Shown in pieces: positions 36,901 through 46,365 of a stretch of DNA of 56,558 bases. Source of the stretch: an uncultured Glaciecola sp. (GTDB lineage: Bacteria > Pseudomonadota > Gammaproteobacteria > Enterobacterales > Alteromonadaceae); NCBI GenBank assembly GCA_905479945.1, contig CAJQOP010000074.1:1-56558 (forward strand), read 5' to 3'. The first letter of the stretch is position 1. Every line of letters starts with the position of its first letter. The notes below the pieces were generated by a model. That model saw nothing but the letters and a program-made list of their open reading frames with translations. It searched no databases and was not told the origin of the DNA. Both the position numbers and the translations under genes were made by a program.

Positions 36901-38410
36901 CATTAGTTTCTAACCAAACTTTGTTTCTGTCATCGGTGAACACAGGCACAGCTACTGAAATGTCACTCGGTAAACTAACGAAAGTTTCCTCATAGGTATT
37001 CAAGTCAATCGTCGATAAACCTTTATCTTGATGCCATACCCAAAGCTTGCCTTTAAAAATCTCTATCGCTTTAAATGACTTTTTTGCATGGATTTGATTT
37101 TCAAATACTAGCTTATCTGCATTGATGCGATAGCTATAAATACCTTCACTCGTTGCTAACCAAATTTTGTTTGTGGTATCAATTTGTATGTCGTTAACCA
37201 TCGCAGTGATGTTAAGCGGGTATTGAGTAAAGTAGCTTTGCTTCTGGTTAAACTTATTCAAACCATCCAAACGTGTTGCTGCCCAAATAGTTTGCTCATT
37301 GTCTTTTGCAAAACCAATTACTTGTCGACCAGACAAGCTTTTATTATCACCTTCAACGGGTTTAAATAGCTTCAATGGGCTCGCTGCACGGTGGAAGCTG
37401 TGCAAACCTGCGCTTGCCGTGCCTACCCAAGCAGTCCCAGAGCGCGAGAAAAATATACTCGTAATATTGCTGTCTTGTAACCCACTGGAAAAAGCATTGT
37501 TATGATTAATAACAGTTTGAATTTTGGAGTCTCGATTAGTTAGTACTAAACCTCGGTTGGTCGCTATCCACAAGTTTTCACCGTCGAAGCTAATATCGTT
37601 GATAACGTTCGACGGAAGCTCGGGGTTACTTTCTTGTGTTAGTTGCTGTCGATCGTTAGTGCTTGAGTCCAGTGAAATGAGTCCTTTGTTGCTAGCTATC
37701 CAATACTTATTGCCTACAACTTCGATTTTATTAATCTTGACATCGGGTAGTTTGAAATTCCAAGGATTCTGCTGAGTTAAGTCAAATATTTGTCCTGAAA
37801 TTTTGTCAAAAATATGAATGCCAGAGTAGTCTGTGCTCATCCATATTCTGGAATTTTCATCTTTAAGGTACGTAATACTATTTGGGAATGGAGACTGACT
37901 TATGACTTGGGTTATTTTCTGACTGTCTGCATTTAATCGATATAACGAATTTTGCACCGTAAAGTAAATTTCTTTCCCGGATGCGCTAGCAATTGCACTA
38001 ATCTCATTAGCTTTGATAATGCTGTTTTCACTATTAATTGTGGTAAAACTATTCGTTTCATAGTGATATTTGCCAAGGCCTTGGTCGGTCGCAATCCAAA
38101 GGTTATGTTGTGCATCTATAATTATACCGGTAACCGTATTACTTGGAATTGCGCCTGGTGTCGTGCCATCTGAGCTGAATAGTCTATTCTCATAGCCGTC
38201 AAATTTGCTTAAACCATCACTGCTCACAATCCATACAAAACCGTACTTGTCTTCAACAGATTGAATAACTTGGCTTTGGGAAAATCCATTTTGAGCTGAT
38301 AGGTGCTCGAAATTTAGGCTGGACAGGACTCTTGCAACTGCCGGGGATAGTAGTTGCATGCTGATTAGCATCATCAAAAATAGCCATTTCTGGAGAAAGG
38401 CACGAGTCAA
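33920..38410 (-). CDS. Very large Reg_prop / PAS / GGDEF / EAL membrane signalling protein
   Basis: A 1496-residue protein. A signal peptide is followed by a periplasmic region of about 740 residues with beta-propeller (Reg_prop) repeats, recognisable by recurring segments such as IWIATDQGLGKY and WIATNRGLVL. A Y_Y_Y-type domain (FKVEARINGGEWS) precedes a membrane span at about 765-788. Two PAS-like domains (about 800-1040) lead to a GGDEF domain with intact GGDEF at about 1127 and an EAL domain with intact EALVR near 1255. The usual RxxD inhibitory site before GGDEF is absent. Both c-di-GMP synthesis and hydrolysis are possible. The propeller probably senses an extracellular, perhaps sugar-related, signal; that is inference from other Reg_prop sensors. 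Confidence 0.9.
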   Translation of the reverse strand: MTRAFLQKWLFLMMLISMQLLSPAVARVLSSLNFEHLSAQNGFSQSQVIQSVEDKYGFVWIVSSDGLSKFDGYENRLFSSDGTTPGAIPSNTVTGIIIDAQHNLWIATDQGLGKYHYETNSFTTINSENSIIKANEISAIASASGKEIYFTVQNSLYRLNADSQKITQVISQSPFPNSITYLKDENSRIWMSTDYSGIHIFDKISGQIFDLTQQNPWNFKLPDVKINKIEVVGNKYWIASNKGLISLDSSTNDRQQLTQESNPELPSNVINDISFDGENLWIATNRGLVLTNRDSKIQTVINHNNAFSSGLQDSNITSIFFSRSGTAWVGTASAGLHSFHRAASPLKLFKPVEGDNKSLSGRQVIGFAKDNEQTIWAATRLDGLNKFNQKQSYFTQYPLNITAMVNDIQIDTTNKIWLATSEGIYSYRINADKLVFENQIHAKKSFKAIEIFKGKLWVWHQDKGLSTIDLNTYEETFVSLPSDISVAVPVFTDDRNKVWLETNVGMLISTSGSSQFNRPSGLEEFGKLNIVQVYSHQDAYWVVTENKGIFKLDKVSLTLLKQLNGTNDSSTSDIRSAIGIENSLWYGSRHGIYTLELNTFNITKKRSKSALNFNELGRGAIIETANDNLLIGGSIGIHYLKTKQQNINKYDTPAKPQFLSFSAPDANIEEQQVLMPAYMMNAFAMAHSESRINIEFGVVNSINATATEYRYILDGLDKDWTYTTTNRLASYSYLTFGSYTFKVEARINGGEWSQANELSISVDKPFWLNTRAIIFYAFFIIFLVIYQINKTKSRKNRDKTLTDDVERLTLTLSSSGDELWDWDIGSGQIYRANTWNTIDFPQDSMRSHTTYENNVHENDVERLKQALDEHLAGKTQFFELAYRVKTFAGDWVWVLDRGKVVKRDSHQHALRMTGTLKNINHLKQAEEQLNLFKSSFENITEGVFIADQEFKFMSVNSAYCNYTGDTVEKALASKLSFSQYPEAFTEEVKKTLKHKGNWSGEVDAVRANGEKYQLEMTIDAIRNEDNQISHYVGVFSDISSRKKTEKELLKLANTDPLTNLPNRSFFQASHENLVRRETPHALICLDMDNFKRINDSLGHQTGDLLIKQIARRLQKITTSSSTTYRLGGDEFSMLIEATTTVHRISHVAQDIMDTLSRPFYINKQEFVLGVSIGIATYPEDGTTHQELLKNADTAMYFAKNNGGSNYQFFSGEMNQNAVRQLQIENLIRFGIKEDLFSVFYQPKVDINSGRLVSMEALVRFEHPQKGIVSPGQFIPLAEQTGQILEIGEQVLRKACIDTKRWVDAGLFTGRVAVNISAKQFELPDLDDRIERILKQVGLSPLHLECEITEGTLMENPEQALKMMQRLRERGIHLALDDFGTGYSSLAYLKKFPIHTLKIDKAFIDDIATSSVDKHMAESIINIAHNLGLKVVAEGVEHEKQLDILKKYDCEMMQGYLFSKPVNATKFEQLLTEGKNMKHMLETRKPSPIRPAVRIAK

Positions 38411-38616
38411 AAGATTTGCCGCCTGATGTTAGAGTTTTATTATTATTATTAGTGCCCTAGAATGCCCAAAAAACCTCACTCTCTCAAGGTATTATTACAT
38501 GTTTTTTGCTGTTTGCTCAAATCTTAATCGATAGTGATCGTAATTGCTCAAATAATGAGCTGTTCCACTTTTAAAATACTATAGATTTATATAGTTACAT
38601 TAAAATAAATATGCGT

Positions 38617-41361
38617 TTATTGATATTTTAAATTGGATATAAACTGCGAGGTGTCGTCAATAAAGTCAAAGCCTGCAAAGCTTTTTTGAATATCAACTAA
38701 AGGTCTTGTTACAAAAATTGCTTTTCCTATCTTGCTGTCTTGCAATAAAGATTGACAACCTGCTTTGAAACACGCAAATGTTAGATTGTTGATGACCTCG
38801 GACATTTCGTTTCTTTGCGTTGAACCAGTAAGCTCATCAAAGTCCATCCAAAGGCGTTGTGCAAGTTGGTTCGTGTTGCCATCAACAATGTGAAATTGCT
38901 TAATCAAAGATCGTTTGAAATTATCAAATATAGGCTCAAAATCGTCGATATTACCAACGAAATCGTTTAAAACCTCACATATCGCCTGGTATAAAATATC
39001 GCTATGTTGAGATGGTGATTGAATATAAATTACGAGACCTGGGCGTTTGTTTAGCGGAAAATAGCCGCAACCGACCAAATAAGCCAAATTTCGCTTATTT
39101 CTTAATTCGTCAAAGATGATAGGGGAAAGCAGTTTTTCAATGGCCACATATAAGCCTTTATTCAAATTACTGTTATCGGGCGATTGGAAATAGACGACTG
39201 CTGCATGCTCATCATGTGATTGTTTATGTTGAACTCCAATTCGCTGATGCGCAATATGTGCGATGTTTCTGCTTGATTTTTGCAGGGTATCCATATTCTT
39301 AAAGCATCGTGTAACGCTTTCATGAAAAGCATAGATTTGATTTCTGTTCCAGTTTCCTACTGTCAGGCCTTCAATATGAGTTTTATCAAAGTACGAGCTC
39401 ACTTTATCTTGCAGTTCAGGTAATTCTAGCCTCTGAACTTGCCGTAACATTGACTCTTCACTAAATGTATTTTGTTTGAGTACAATGTTCAAATCTGAAA
39501 ACAATTGATTAATGGGCTTATTTAAAAGGGTATTTTTTAAGCTTGTGGCCATTTTTTCTTTAACAGCAATGAAAATTGCGGGTTTTATATTGACGTTTTG
39601 AATAAATTTCAATATTTCCTCGCACAACATAAGTTGGCTGTGTGAAAAGCCACTTGTATGCAACGTCATGCCGCCTTGGTGGCCATATAGTCTGAAATTC
39701 AGCCCTGCCATTTCTGCGCCACTATAGGCTTCATTCAATTGCTCTGTTAAGCAGGCAATCCAGAGCTTTTTAATGGCGGCATTTACAGCACTGCCAATCA
39801 TGTTGGGGTTCTCTATGGATAAATAGCAGTCCCCCTTTGGTGTTTTGAACTCTTGATTTTGAGCAAATTTAAGTAAAAACTCGGCGCTTTGAATAGTTAC
39901 TATTTCGGTGGAGTCAAGCTCCTTATCAACCAAATCGAAATCATCACTCATATACGGGTTTTGGGCCGGCAATACCAATTCAATTTGGGAGCTATGAGTT
40001 TGACTAATTGCCAAAGTATGAACGCTAAAGGGAACTTCATATTGTGTTGTTATTTGATCGCATTTGGCGGCAGGATTGATGCAAAAAACACGAAGATTAT
40101 CACTAATAAAATACCCTAAAAAACGCTCAAAAACATCAGTGTCGTAAGTATCCATAACAACATCATATTCTAAGGCTTGCTGCAGGCTATATTTGTGCAT
40201 TCTAGTCGACAGCATAACTACTTCATCAATACCTGAAGGTAATTGAGCATGTTTAACCTGAAGTTTAAGCTGCTGAGCTTTCTCATCAAATCGCCATTTT
40301 TCAATGCCGTTTTTTCTTAATAATGCAAACCAATGAATAGTGATCTGAATTAGCTTTTGCGTATGTTGCAAACCTTTGTCAGTGAGTCTTAAATTGATAT
40401 TAACATCTTGAAAATTGCTACCCTCGATCCCTCCGCTGGCGGTAATTTCTAGTATTAAACCTTCTCTTTTTAAATAGTGTTGCAAGCTATTCTCTGAAGC
40501 ATCTTCTATCAAGTGACAAAGCAATAGCAGGGGTTTACTACGAGACCAACTTACAATGCTAGGAAGGCAAAATGTTAATATTAGATTTTGTGCAAATTTA
40601 TAAGGTTTAACTTCGATCAAACAGACTTTTTGATGCGCCAAGTATAATTTGGGCAGTGGTAATTTTGAGATGGCTTCCTTGTGCGTTTTAAATGCCAATA
40701 GTTTTTGCTCAATCATACTGACAAGGCCTTCTTGCTTGTCAGTGTCAGGCAAAAGAATGCATATTTTTATATTACTTGCTGAAAAATAGTCTAGATGATG
40801 AGCAATCAATTTTTTCTGAAGTTCTTGCGGCGAGTATTGCTGGAAAATATCTTTATTACCGACACTGAAACGACTAAATGGATGCTCTTGATTGCAAGTT
40901 TGTTTATGAACATCATAAAGCCTTCTAACATCATCTTGTTTGCGCAACGAAAATTCAGCGTCGATAGCATCTACTTCACTATCAATACCTGCAAGATTCA
41001 GCTCAGGTTGCGTTAACATGTCGATAAGCACATCGAGTGACTCTAAAAATTGTGCTGCAGGACAATCAAAATGGAAATTGCAAGTTTCTGCTGATGTCCA
41101 GGCATTAACAAAACCACCATGAGTATTGAGAAGCTGATTTAAATAATTGCCATCCGGGTAGTTTTTGCTGCCCGCAAAAACCATATGTTCCATTAAGTGT
41201 GACAAGCCTTGACAATCATCAGGATCACTAAAATGGCCCATCGCTATAGATACTGCAATTGACGCTTTTGGTGCCGATGGGCACTTTATCAATGTGTACT
41301 CGAGCTCGTTTTTTAGTTGGCTTGTTGTATAGTCTCGATTCGCTAGTCTTGATAAGAGCAA
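38617..41361 (-). CDS. M16 (insulinase/pitrilysin) family zinc peptidase without a visible signal peptide
   Basis: A 914-residue metallopeptidase of the insulinase family. The inverted zinc motif is HLMEH (55-59), in the classic context GLSHLMEHMVFAGSKNYP. A downstream acidic residue in the segment VDAIDAEFSLR would complete the metal site. The length and four-domain layout match pitrilysin (PtrA). The N-terminus, MLLSRLANRDYTTSQLK, is not a signal peptide, whereas PtrA of E. coli is exported, so this enzyme may act in the cytoplasm. An alternative is a missed upstream start, but no suitable in-frame hydrophobic sequence is evident. It is divergent from sixA. Confidence 0.9.
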   Translation of the reverse strand: MLLSRLANRDYTTSQLKNELEYTLIKCPSAPKASIAVSIAMGHFSDPDDCQGLSHLMEHMVFAGSKNYPDGNYLNQLLNTHGGFVNAWTSAETCNFHFDCPAAQFLESLDVLIDMLTQPELNLAGIDSEVDAIDAEFSLRKQDDVRRLYDVHKQTCNQEHPFSRFSVGNKDIFQQYSPQELQKKLIAHHLDYFSASNIKICILLPDTDKQEGLVSMIEQKLLAFKTHKEAISKLPLPKLYLAHQKVCLIEVKPYKFAQNLILTFCLPSIVSWSRSKPLLLLCHLIEDASENSLQHYLKREGLILEITASGGIEGSNFQDVNINLRLTDKGLQHTQKLIQITIHWFALLRKNGIEKWRFDEKAQQLKLQVKHAQLPSGIDEVVMLSTRMHKYSLQQALEYDVVMDTYDTDVFERFLGYFISDNLRVFCINPAAKCDQITTQYEVPFSVHTLAISQTHSSQIELVLPAQNPYMSDDFDLVDKELDSTEIVTIQSAEFLLKFAQNQEFKTPKGDCYLSIENPNMIGSAVNAAIKKLWIACLTEQLNEAYSGAEMAGLNFRLYGHQGGMTLHTSGFSHSQLMLCEEILKFIQNVNIKPAIFIAVKEKMATSLKNTLLNKPINQLFSDLNIVLKQNTFSEESMLRQVQRLELPELQDKVSSYFDKTHIEGLTVGNWNRNQIYAFHESVTRCFKNMDTLQKSSRNIAHIAHQRIGVQHKQSHDEHAAVVYFQSPDNSNLNKGLYVAIEKLLSPIIFDELRNKRNLAYLVGCGYFPLNKRPGLVIYIQSPSQHSDILYQAICEVLNDFVGNIDDFEPIFDNFKRSLIKQFHIVDGNTNQLAQRLWMDFDELTGSTQRNEMSEVINNLTFACFKAGCQSLLQDSKIGKAIFVTRPLVDIQKSFAGFDFIDDTSQFISNLKYQ

Positions 41362-41610
41362 TGCGTTTCCCCATGACTGAAGTAATTAACCTGAACTTTG
41401 AATGTAACAGTCTGAATTTTATGCGCTTACTAAATTTGGGCACTACTTCATATCCAGCGAACAGTTTGCTCATGAAGCCTGTAAATGCAATAGTTGTAAA
41501 GTAATTTCTACTTTTGCCCTTAAAATTTAACTAAAACGCTATTGTGAACATACCTGATAAAGTGTTAGCGTCCGCTAGTGAGAAAATTTGATTAATAAGA
41601 TAAGAGTTTC

Positions 41611-42099
41611 ATGATTATATTTGTAATGCGTCATGGTGAAGCTGAACCGTATAAGCAAGATGATAAGTCTAGGCATCTTACTCGATTTGGCATTGCGCAG
41701 TCTGAGCATGCGGCTAAGTGGATCGCTAGTCAATTAAAACAGCATCTATCTGCTTCAAGTATCGATTTGACTTACGTGAGCCCATACGTTCGCACAATTG
41801 AAACGCTAGAGTCGATGGAACGTTTTGTAGCCTTTGATAAGATGGTCTCAAGCTCTATGGTGACGCCTGAGGGGCGGCCGAATGAAGTGCAAGATCTGAT
41901 TGATGGTGAATTGCTTACTAATGATAAGATTCAGAGTCTTTTAATTGTCACTCACATGCCGCTGGTTAGTTTGTTAAGTGATGTGCTTTGTGTTGGGTTC
42001 AACGGGCGAATATTTGATACTGCTGAAGTCTTACTGCTCGATTACAATGCAGAAACATCCCAGGGCAATCAATTGGGGTTTTATCAGAGCCTTACCTAA
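41611..42099 (+). CDS. sixA: Phosphohistidine phosphatase SixA
   Basis: A 162-residue histidine phosphatase of the phosphoglycerate mutase superfamily. The catalytic RHGE motif is at residues 7-10 in IIFVMRHGEAEP. The second conserved region is the TYVSPYVRTIET segment, and the second histidine is in LIVTHMPLVS. SixA removes phosphate from histidines of phosphorelay or nitrogen-PTS proteins. The short length without a second domain is typical. No RBS decision was needed, as a single ATG fits. Confidence 0.92.
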   Translation: MIIFVMRHGEAEPYKQDDKSRHLTRFGIAQSEHAAKWIASQLKQHLSASSIDLTYVSPYVRTIETLESMERFVAFDKMVSSSMVTPEGRPNEVQDLIDGELLTNDKIQSLLIVTHMPLVSLLSDVLCVGFNGRIFDTAEVLLLDYNAETSQGNQLGFYQSLT

Positions 42100-42220
42100 C
42101 ATAGGTTGTTCGATCCGCACGAAATAATATTTTCATTACATTCGATATCAGTCATTTAGTAATTTCCACATCTACCGATACATGATTATATCTTTTAACC
42201 CGAGTTAATGAATATTTGTT

Positions 42221-42427
42221 ATGTCTAAAAAGTCCTTGCCATTAACTTTATACCGAACGCTTGAAAAGCACGTTCAAAATTCGGATATAAACGATGACAA
42301 AGAACTGCAAGACATTTTATTTAAATTAGCGGCACTCAGCCAAAAAGTAGAGGCTTTTAAGCAACGTGCAATTGAGATCCGCGTTGAGAAAGCACCCAAC
42401 GTTATTGATTTGAAGTCACGACGCTAA
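42221..42427 (+). CDS. Small unknown protein
   Basis: A 68-residue hydrophilic frame. It contains a helical, Lys- and Glu-rich centre (LQDILFKLAALSQKVEAFKQRAIEIRVE) and ends in a basic tail DLKSRR; I give that segment only to show its likely helix, not as a family match. It lies between sixA and the convergent CNNM gene. A coiled-coil or small adaptor role is conceivable. I do not recognise a family, and the only support is a plausible start and protein-like composition. Confidence 0.45.
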   Translation: MSKKSLPLTLYRTLEKHVQNSDINDDKELQDILFKLAALSQKVEAFKQRAIEIRVEKAPNVIDLKSRR

Positions 42428-42455
42428 AATTTATCTATCACCTTATTTCGTAAAC

Positions 42456-43757
42456 CTAGGTTTTGCCTAAAATATCGGTTTCTGATTGAATTGAGTAAAA
42501 TAAGGGTAGGATCCTCACCGTCTTTATCATGTTTCCACTTATCTCTACAATCTCGATTGGATAGCCCGCAAGTCGAACGCTGATATTGTTTTCTGGAATT
42601 TCTTCCAAATACTCTAGTATCAGGCCGTTCAATGTTTTTGGTCCTTCAGTAGGGAAATTCCAATCCATCTCTTTATTCAATTCTCTGATATTAGCACTAC
42701 CATCAACTAAGTAACTGCCATCTTGCTGAGCAATAGCTTCTTTACTGTAGTCGGGCAGCATTGAAGTGGTGAAATCACCGATGATCTCTTCCAGTATATC
42801 TTCTAGTGTTACCAAACCTTGTATATCACCATACTCATCTACTACTAGACCAATGCGTTCTCTTGCCCCCTGAAATTTGTACATTAAGGTATGCAAGGGC
42901 GTAGAGTCTGGGGTGAAGTAAATTTCTTTAGCTGCTCTTAACATGGTGGCTTTAGTGAACTGCTCTTTAGACAACAAACGTAAAGCATCACGCACGTGCA
43001 CAAAACCGACTGCGTCATCAATACTGTCTCTAAAAAGCAGTACTCTTGTATGCTGTGAATGTGTTAGTTGTTTTTGAATATCCTTCCAGTCGTCGTTTAT
43101 ATCAATCGAATAAATGTCACTGCGCGGCACCATAATGTCTTCTGCAGTTACCTTTTCCAAATCAAGTATGCTCACTAACATATCTTGGTGCTTTTTAGGA
43201 ATAAGACTACCAGCTTCATAAACTACGGTTCTTAACTCTTCTCGACTAAGTGAGTCGCCATTTGCGCCGCTGGGATTAATTCTTAGAATGGCAAGTATTA
43301 AGTTGGTGAAGCCATTTACTAGTTTCACGAAAGGCGTAAATACAAACATTAAAGGAAGCAAAATTAACGAGCTGGGAAAAGCGATTTTTTCTGGATACAT
43401 TGCAGCAAGGGTTTTAGGCGTGACTTCTGCAAACACCAACATAACCAAGGTTAAACCGAATGTGGTCACAATCGTACCGTAAAACTCACCAAAATAACGC
43501 GACGCAATAATTCCTGCGATGAGTGATGCTGCAATGTTGGCTAAGTTGTTGCCAATTAATATGAGACCGATTAGTCGGTCCGGTCGATCTATTAACTTCT
43601 GAACTCGGATTGCTCTGGGGTCGCCCTCGTTCGATAAGTGTTTTAACTTGTATTTGTTAATCGTCATCATGCCCGTTTCAGAGCTTGAAAAGTAAGCTGA
43701 AACAACAATCAGTACAGCTAGGACTATAAATAAAGTTTGAGTGGAGATGGCGTCCAA
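42456..43757 (-). CDS. yfjD: CNNM/CorC-family membrane protein (YfjD type)
   Basis: A 433-residue protein with an N-terminal DUF21 (CNNM) membrane domain, about residues 1-180 with several spans. A pair of CBS domains follows (about 200-320), including VPRSDIYSIDINDDW and LVVDEYGDIQGLVTLEDILEEIIGD. A C-terminal CorC_HlyC domain (about 330-420) completes it. Such proteins are linked to magnesium or cobalt export and resistance. The gene order here, followed by a YpjD-like gene and ffh, matches the E. coli yfjD-ypjD-ffh region, which supports the name. Confidence 0.9.
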   Translation of the reverse strand: MDAISTQTLFIVLAVLIVVSAYFSSSETGMMTINKYKLKHLSNEGDPRAIRVQKLIDRPDRLIGLILIGNNLANIAASLIAGIIASRYFGEFYGTIVTTFGLTLVMLVFAEVTPKTLAAMYPEKIAFPSSLILLPLMFVFTPFVKLVNGFTNLILAILRINPSGANGDSLSREELRTVVYEAGSLIPKKHQDMLVSILDLEKVTAEDIMVPRSDIYSIDINDDWKDIQKQLTHSQHTRVLLFRDSIDDAVGFVHVRDALRLLSKEQFTKATMLRAAKEIYFTPDSTPLHTLMYKFQGARERIGLVVDEYGDIQGLVTLEDILEEIIGDFTTSMLPDYSKEAIAQQDGSYLVDGSANIRELNKEMDWNFPTEGPKTLNGLILEYLEEIPENNISVRLAGYPIEIVEISGNMIKTVRILPLFYSIQSETDILGKT

Positions 43758-43860
43758 CTATGAGTTTCCTCGTTAAGTGTCGTAAATATTAATATCGGCA
43801 TTTTTACTTAGTATCTATGATTTAAATAAGCGTGCAACGACTATTGTGTAATATCTTGTA

Positions 43861-44661
43861 TTATAAAATAATCTCTCGCACGAATCTGCTGCCGAAATAG
43901 GCTAGGGTTAAAAGCGAAACTCCAATCAAATTGAAACTCACTAATGTACGCGCCTTCAGTCCTGAAAAATGATGCAACATTAACGCCAGAACATAGACTA
44001 AGAATCCGAGGCTAGATAAAATTGTTTTATGTGCATAACCATCAGCAAACATATTAGGAATAAACAAGAAGCCTGATATCAAAGCAATCACCAGAAGGAA
44101 TGTTCCGATGATCATTAGTTTGGTTAATATGTGTTCAACAGATAGTAAAGGAGGAAGCTGATTATTCGCCAATGATATTTGCTTGTGTTTAAGTTGATAG
44201 TTGATGTAAGCCAACTGCAAGGCATACAAGAAACTGATGCTCAAAACACCGAATGCAAATAAGCTAAGAATAATATGACTTATCAGGCCAATACTCATAT
44301 CAATATGGATACCGGTGCTAGCAGGAACAAACATTTGCAGTGAAATAAACAACGCAGAAAATAGACTCACAACAGGCAAAAACACCAAGTTTCTAATGTA
44401 TGCGTTGGCACCTATCATGGTGACCGTGACTAGCCAGGCTAATAAAGCCGCTACTTGAGTTAGACTCAACTGCTCACTTTGATTGTTTAAATTAACGAAA
44501 AAAATAAGTGCCAAATGGCCCACAGTTGCCGCGTAAAGTAAATAATGCGGTAGCCTGCTCGCTTGTTTTTGACTTGCAAAAAAAGCCTTCGATAACGCAA
44601 TGCCTGCCCATAAATAAAGGCATAAAGTAGGGACATACAGAGCAAAAATAAGATCCATCAT
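43861..44661 (-). CDS. ypjD: YpjD-like inner membrane protein (cytochrome c assembly family)
   Basis: A 266-residue protein with eight predicted hydrophobic spans, the final ones containing KTILSSLGFLVYVLALMLHHFSG. It fits the CcsA/CcmC-like YpjD proteins that lie beside ffh in many Gammaproteobacteria. The family is related to cytochrome c assembly proteins, and some relatives support CorC/CNNM proteins. It is next to yfjD and in the same direction, separated by 103 bp. The family call rests on hydrophobic layout and position; no haem-binding WWD motif is visible. Confidence 0.82.
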   Translation of the reverse strand: MMDLIFALYVPTLCLYLWAGIALSKAFFASQKQASRLPHYLLYAATVGHLALIFFVNLNNQSEQLSLTQVAALLAWLVTVTMIGANAYIRNLVFLPVVSLFSALFISLQMFVPASTGIHIDMSIGLISHIILSLFAFGVLSISFLYALQLAYINYQLKHKQISLANNQLPPLLSVEHILTKLMIIGTFLLVIALISGFLFIPNMFADGYAHKTILSSLGFLVYVLALMLHHFSGLKARTLVSFNLIGVSLLTLAYFGSRFVREIIL

Positions 44662-44767
44662 TTAACCTTAATTAAATTCCTAACAAGTTTATAGCAAATC
44701 AGTATCGATATACGCAACATAAGTATTGTATACTCTCTGGTAATTATAGCGAAATCAAATTATTAAT

Positions 44768-46159
44768 ATGTTTCAGAATTTATCAGACAGATTGGGTCAA
44801 ACACTAAAAAATATTAGTGGTAAGGGCAGAATAACCGAAGAGAATATCAAAGAAACCTTGCGTGAAGTCCGGATGGCGCTGCTTGAAGCAGACGTCGCTT
44901 TACCGGTTATCAAAGATTTCGTTGAAAGAATAAAAGAACGCTCTGTAGGTATCGTAGTATCTAAAAGCTTAAATCCAGGCCAAATGTTGATCAAAATTGT
45001 TCAAGGTGAACTTGAATCAATTATGGGCTCGGAAAACGAAGCCTTGAATTTGGCTGCTACGCCGCCAGCGGTGATACTTATGGCAGGTTTACAAGGCGCA
45101 GGTAAAACAACCAGTGTCGGTAAACTTTCAAAGTATTTAAAAGAGCGTGAAAAGAAAAAGGTTATGGTTGTTAGTGCCGACGTTTATCGTCCGGCAGCAA
45201 TAAAACAGCTTCAAATGCTAGCAGAAGAAGTCGATGTTGAATTTTTTCCATCCTCAGCAATGCAAAGACCAATCGATATTGTCGAAGGTGCAATCTCACA
45301 AGCAAAATTGAATTTTGTTGATGTGTTAATTGTTGATACGGCGGGCCGTCTTGCCGTTGATACTGAAATGATGAACGAGATACAAGAGTTGCATTCGGCT
45401 GTTAAGCCGGTTGAAACATTGTTCGTCGTTGATGCAATGACAGGTCAAGATGCTGCAAATACAGCAAAAGCTTTTAATGAAGCATTGCCGCTCACTGGTG
45501 TTATTTTAACCAAGGCTGATGGTGATGCTCGTGGTGGTGCCGCTTTATCTGTTAAACACATTACCGGCAAGCCTATTAAATTTTTGGGTATGGGCGAGAA
45601 GCTAGACGCCTTGGAACCTTTCCATCCGCAGCGTATCGCTAGCCGAATTTTGGGAATGGGTGACGTTCTCAGCCTGATTGAAGAAGTCGAACGTAAAGTA
45701 GATCAAGACAAAGCGCAGAAGTTGGCTTTAAAAGTTAAAAAAGGGAAGGGCTTTGACCTTCAAGACTTTAAAGAACAACTTGAACAAATGCGTAACATGG
45801 GTGGCATGATGTCGATGATGGACAAAATGCCGGGTATGGGCAATATGACTGCAAAAATTAAAGATCAGGCGAACGATAAACAGTTCACGCAAATGGAAGC
45901 TATTATTAATTCTATGACACCTGGAGAGCGTGAGCGTCCTGATGTTATAAAAGGCTCAAGGAAGCGTCGAATTGCAGCTGGTTCTGGTACGCAAATTCAA
46001 GATGTAAATAAAATGCTTAAGCAGTTTATGCAAATGCAGAAAATGATGAAGAAAATGTCTGGCGGCGGCATGAAAAAAATGATGCGCGGCATGGGCGGAA
46101 TGATGCCTCCTGGCGGAATGGGTGGAATGGGCGGCATGGGCGGTCCTCCGCGCAGATAA
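44768..46159 (+). CDS. ffh: Signal recognition particle protein Ffh
   Basis: Ffh is the GTPase that binds signal sequences and 4.5S RNA to direct proteins to the inner membrane. The N domain (about 1-90) is followed by the G domain with P-loop GLQGAGKTT (107-115), the segment DTAGRLAVD, and the TKADGDARGG motif. The C-terminal M domain is rich in methionine and glycine and ends in a run of GGMGGM-type repeats. Length 463 residues is normal. The divergent ypjD gene lies 106 bp upstream. A long hairpin element begins 18 bp after the stop codon, and no classic terminator is present. Confidence 0.97.
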   Translation: MFQNLSDRLGQTLKNISGKGRITEENIKETLREVRMALLEADVALPVIKDFVERIKERSVGIVVSKSLNPGQMLIKIVQGELESIMGSENEALNLAATPPAVILMAGLQGAGKTTSVGKLSKYLKEREKKKVMVVSADVYRPAAIKQLQMLAEEVDVEFFPSSAMQRPIDIVEGAISQAKLNFVDVLIVDTAGRLAVDTEMMNEIQELHSAVKPVETLFVVDAMTGQDAANTAKAFNEALPLTGVILTKADGDARGGAALSVKHITGKPIKFLGMGEKLDALEPFHPQRIASRILGMGDVLSLIEEVERKVDQDKAQKLALKVKKGKGFDLQDFKEQLEQMRNMGGMMSMMDKMPGMGNMTAKIKDQANDKQFTQMEAIINSMTPGERERPDVIKGSRKRRIAAGSGTQIQDVNKMLKQFMQMQKMMKKMSGGGMKKMMRGMGGMMPPGGMGGMGGMGGPPRR

Positions 46160-46176
46160 GCTTTATGAAAGTGTGT

Positions 46177-46309
46177 GAGTGGATTAGAGAGAAAGGAGAA
46201 GTATTAATTTCTCCAACTCGCTTTTCGTCATCCTGAACGCTCACACAAGTCATCCCTGCCTGTTCAAGGTTTTAGATATTAATACTCCTCCTTTCTCTCT
46301 AATCAACTC
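46177..46309. repeat. Long hairpin element A with conserved 59-nt loop core
   Basis: Arms 46177-46208 and 46278-46309 pair at 30 of 32 positions around a 69-nt loop. The loop contains the core at 46214-46272 on the plus strand, with CGTCATCCTGA at 46226-46236, CGCTCACACAA at 46238-46248, CATCCCTG at 46251-46258 and AAGGTTT at 46266-46272. The arm sequence is unlike those of elements B and C. It follows ffh directly and may act as its transcription end or processing site. Confidence 0.9.
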
Positions 46310-46365
46310 AAAACGTTTTGCGCTATTATAAAGCCCCTCGGTCTCTTCTATTTTCGTGCCCACTC

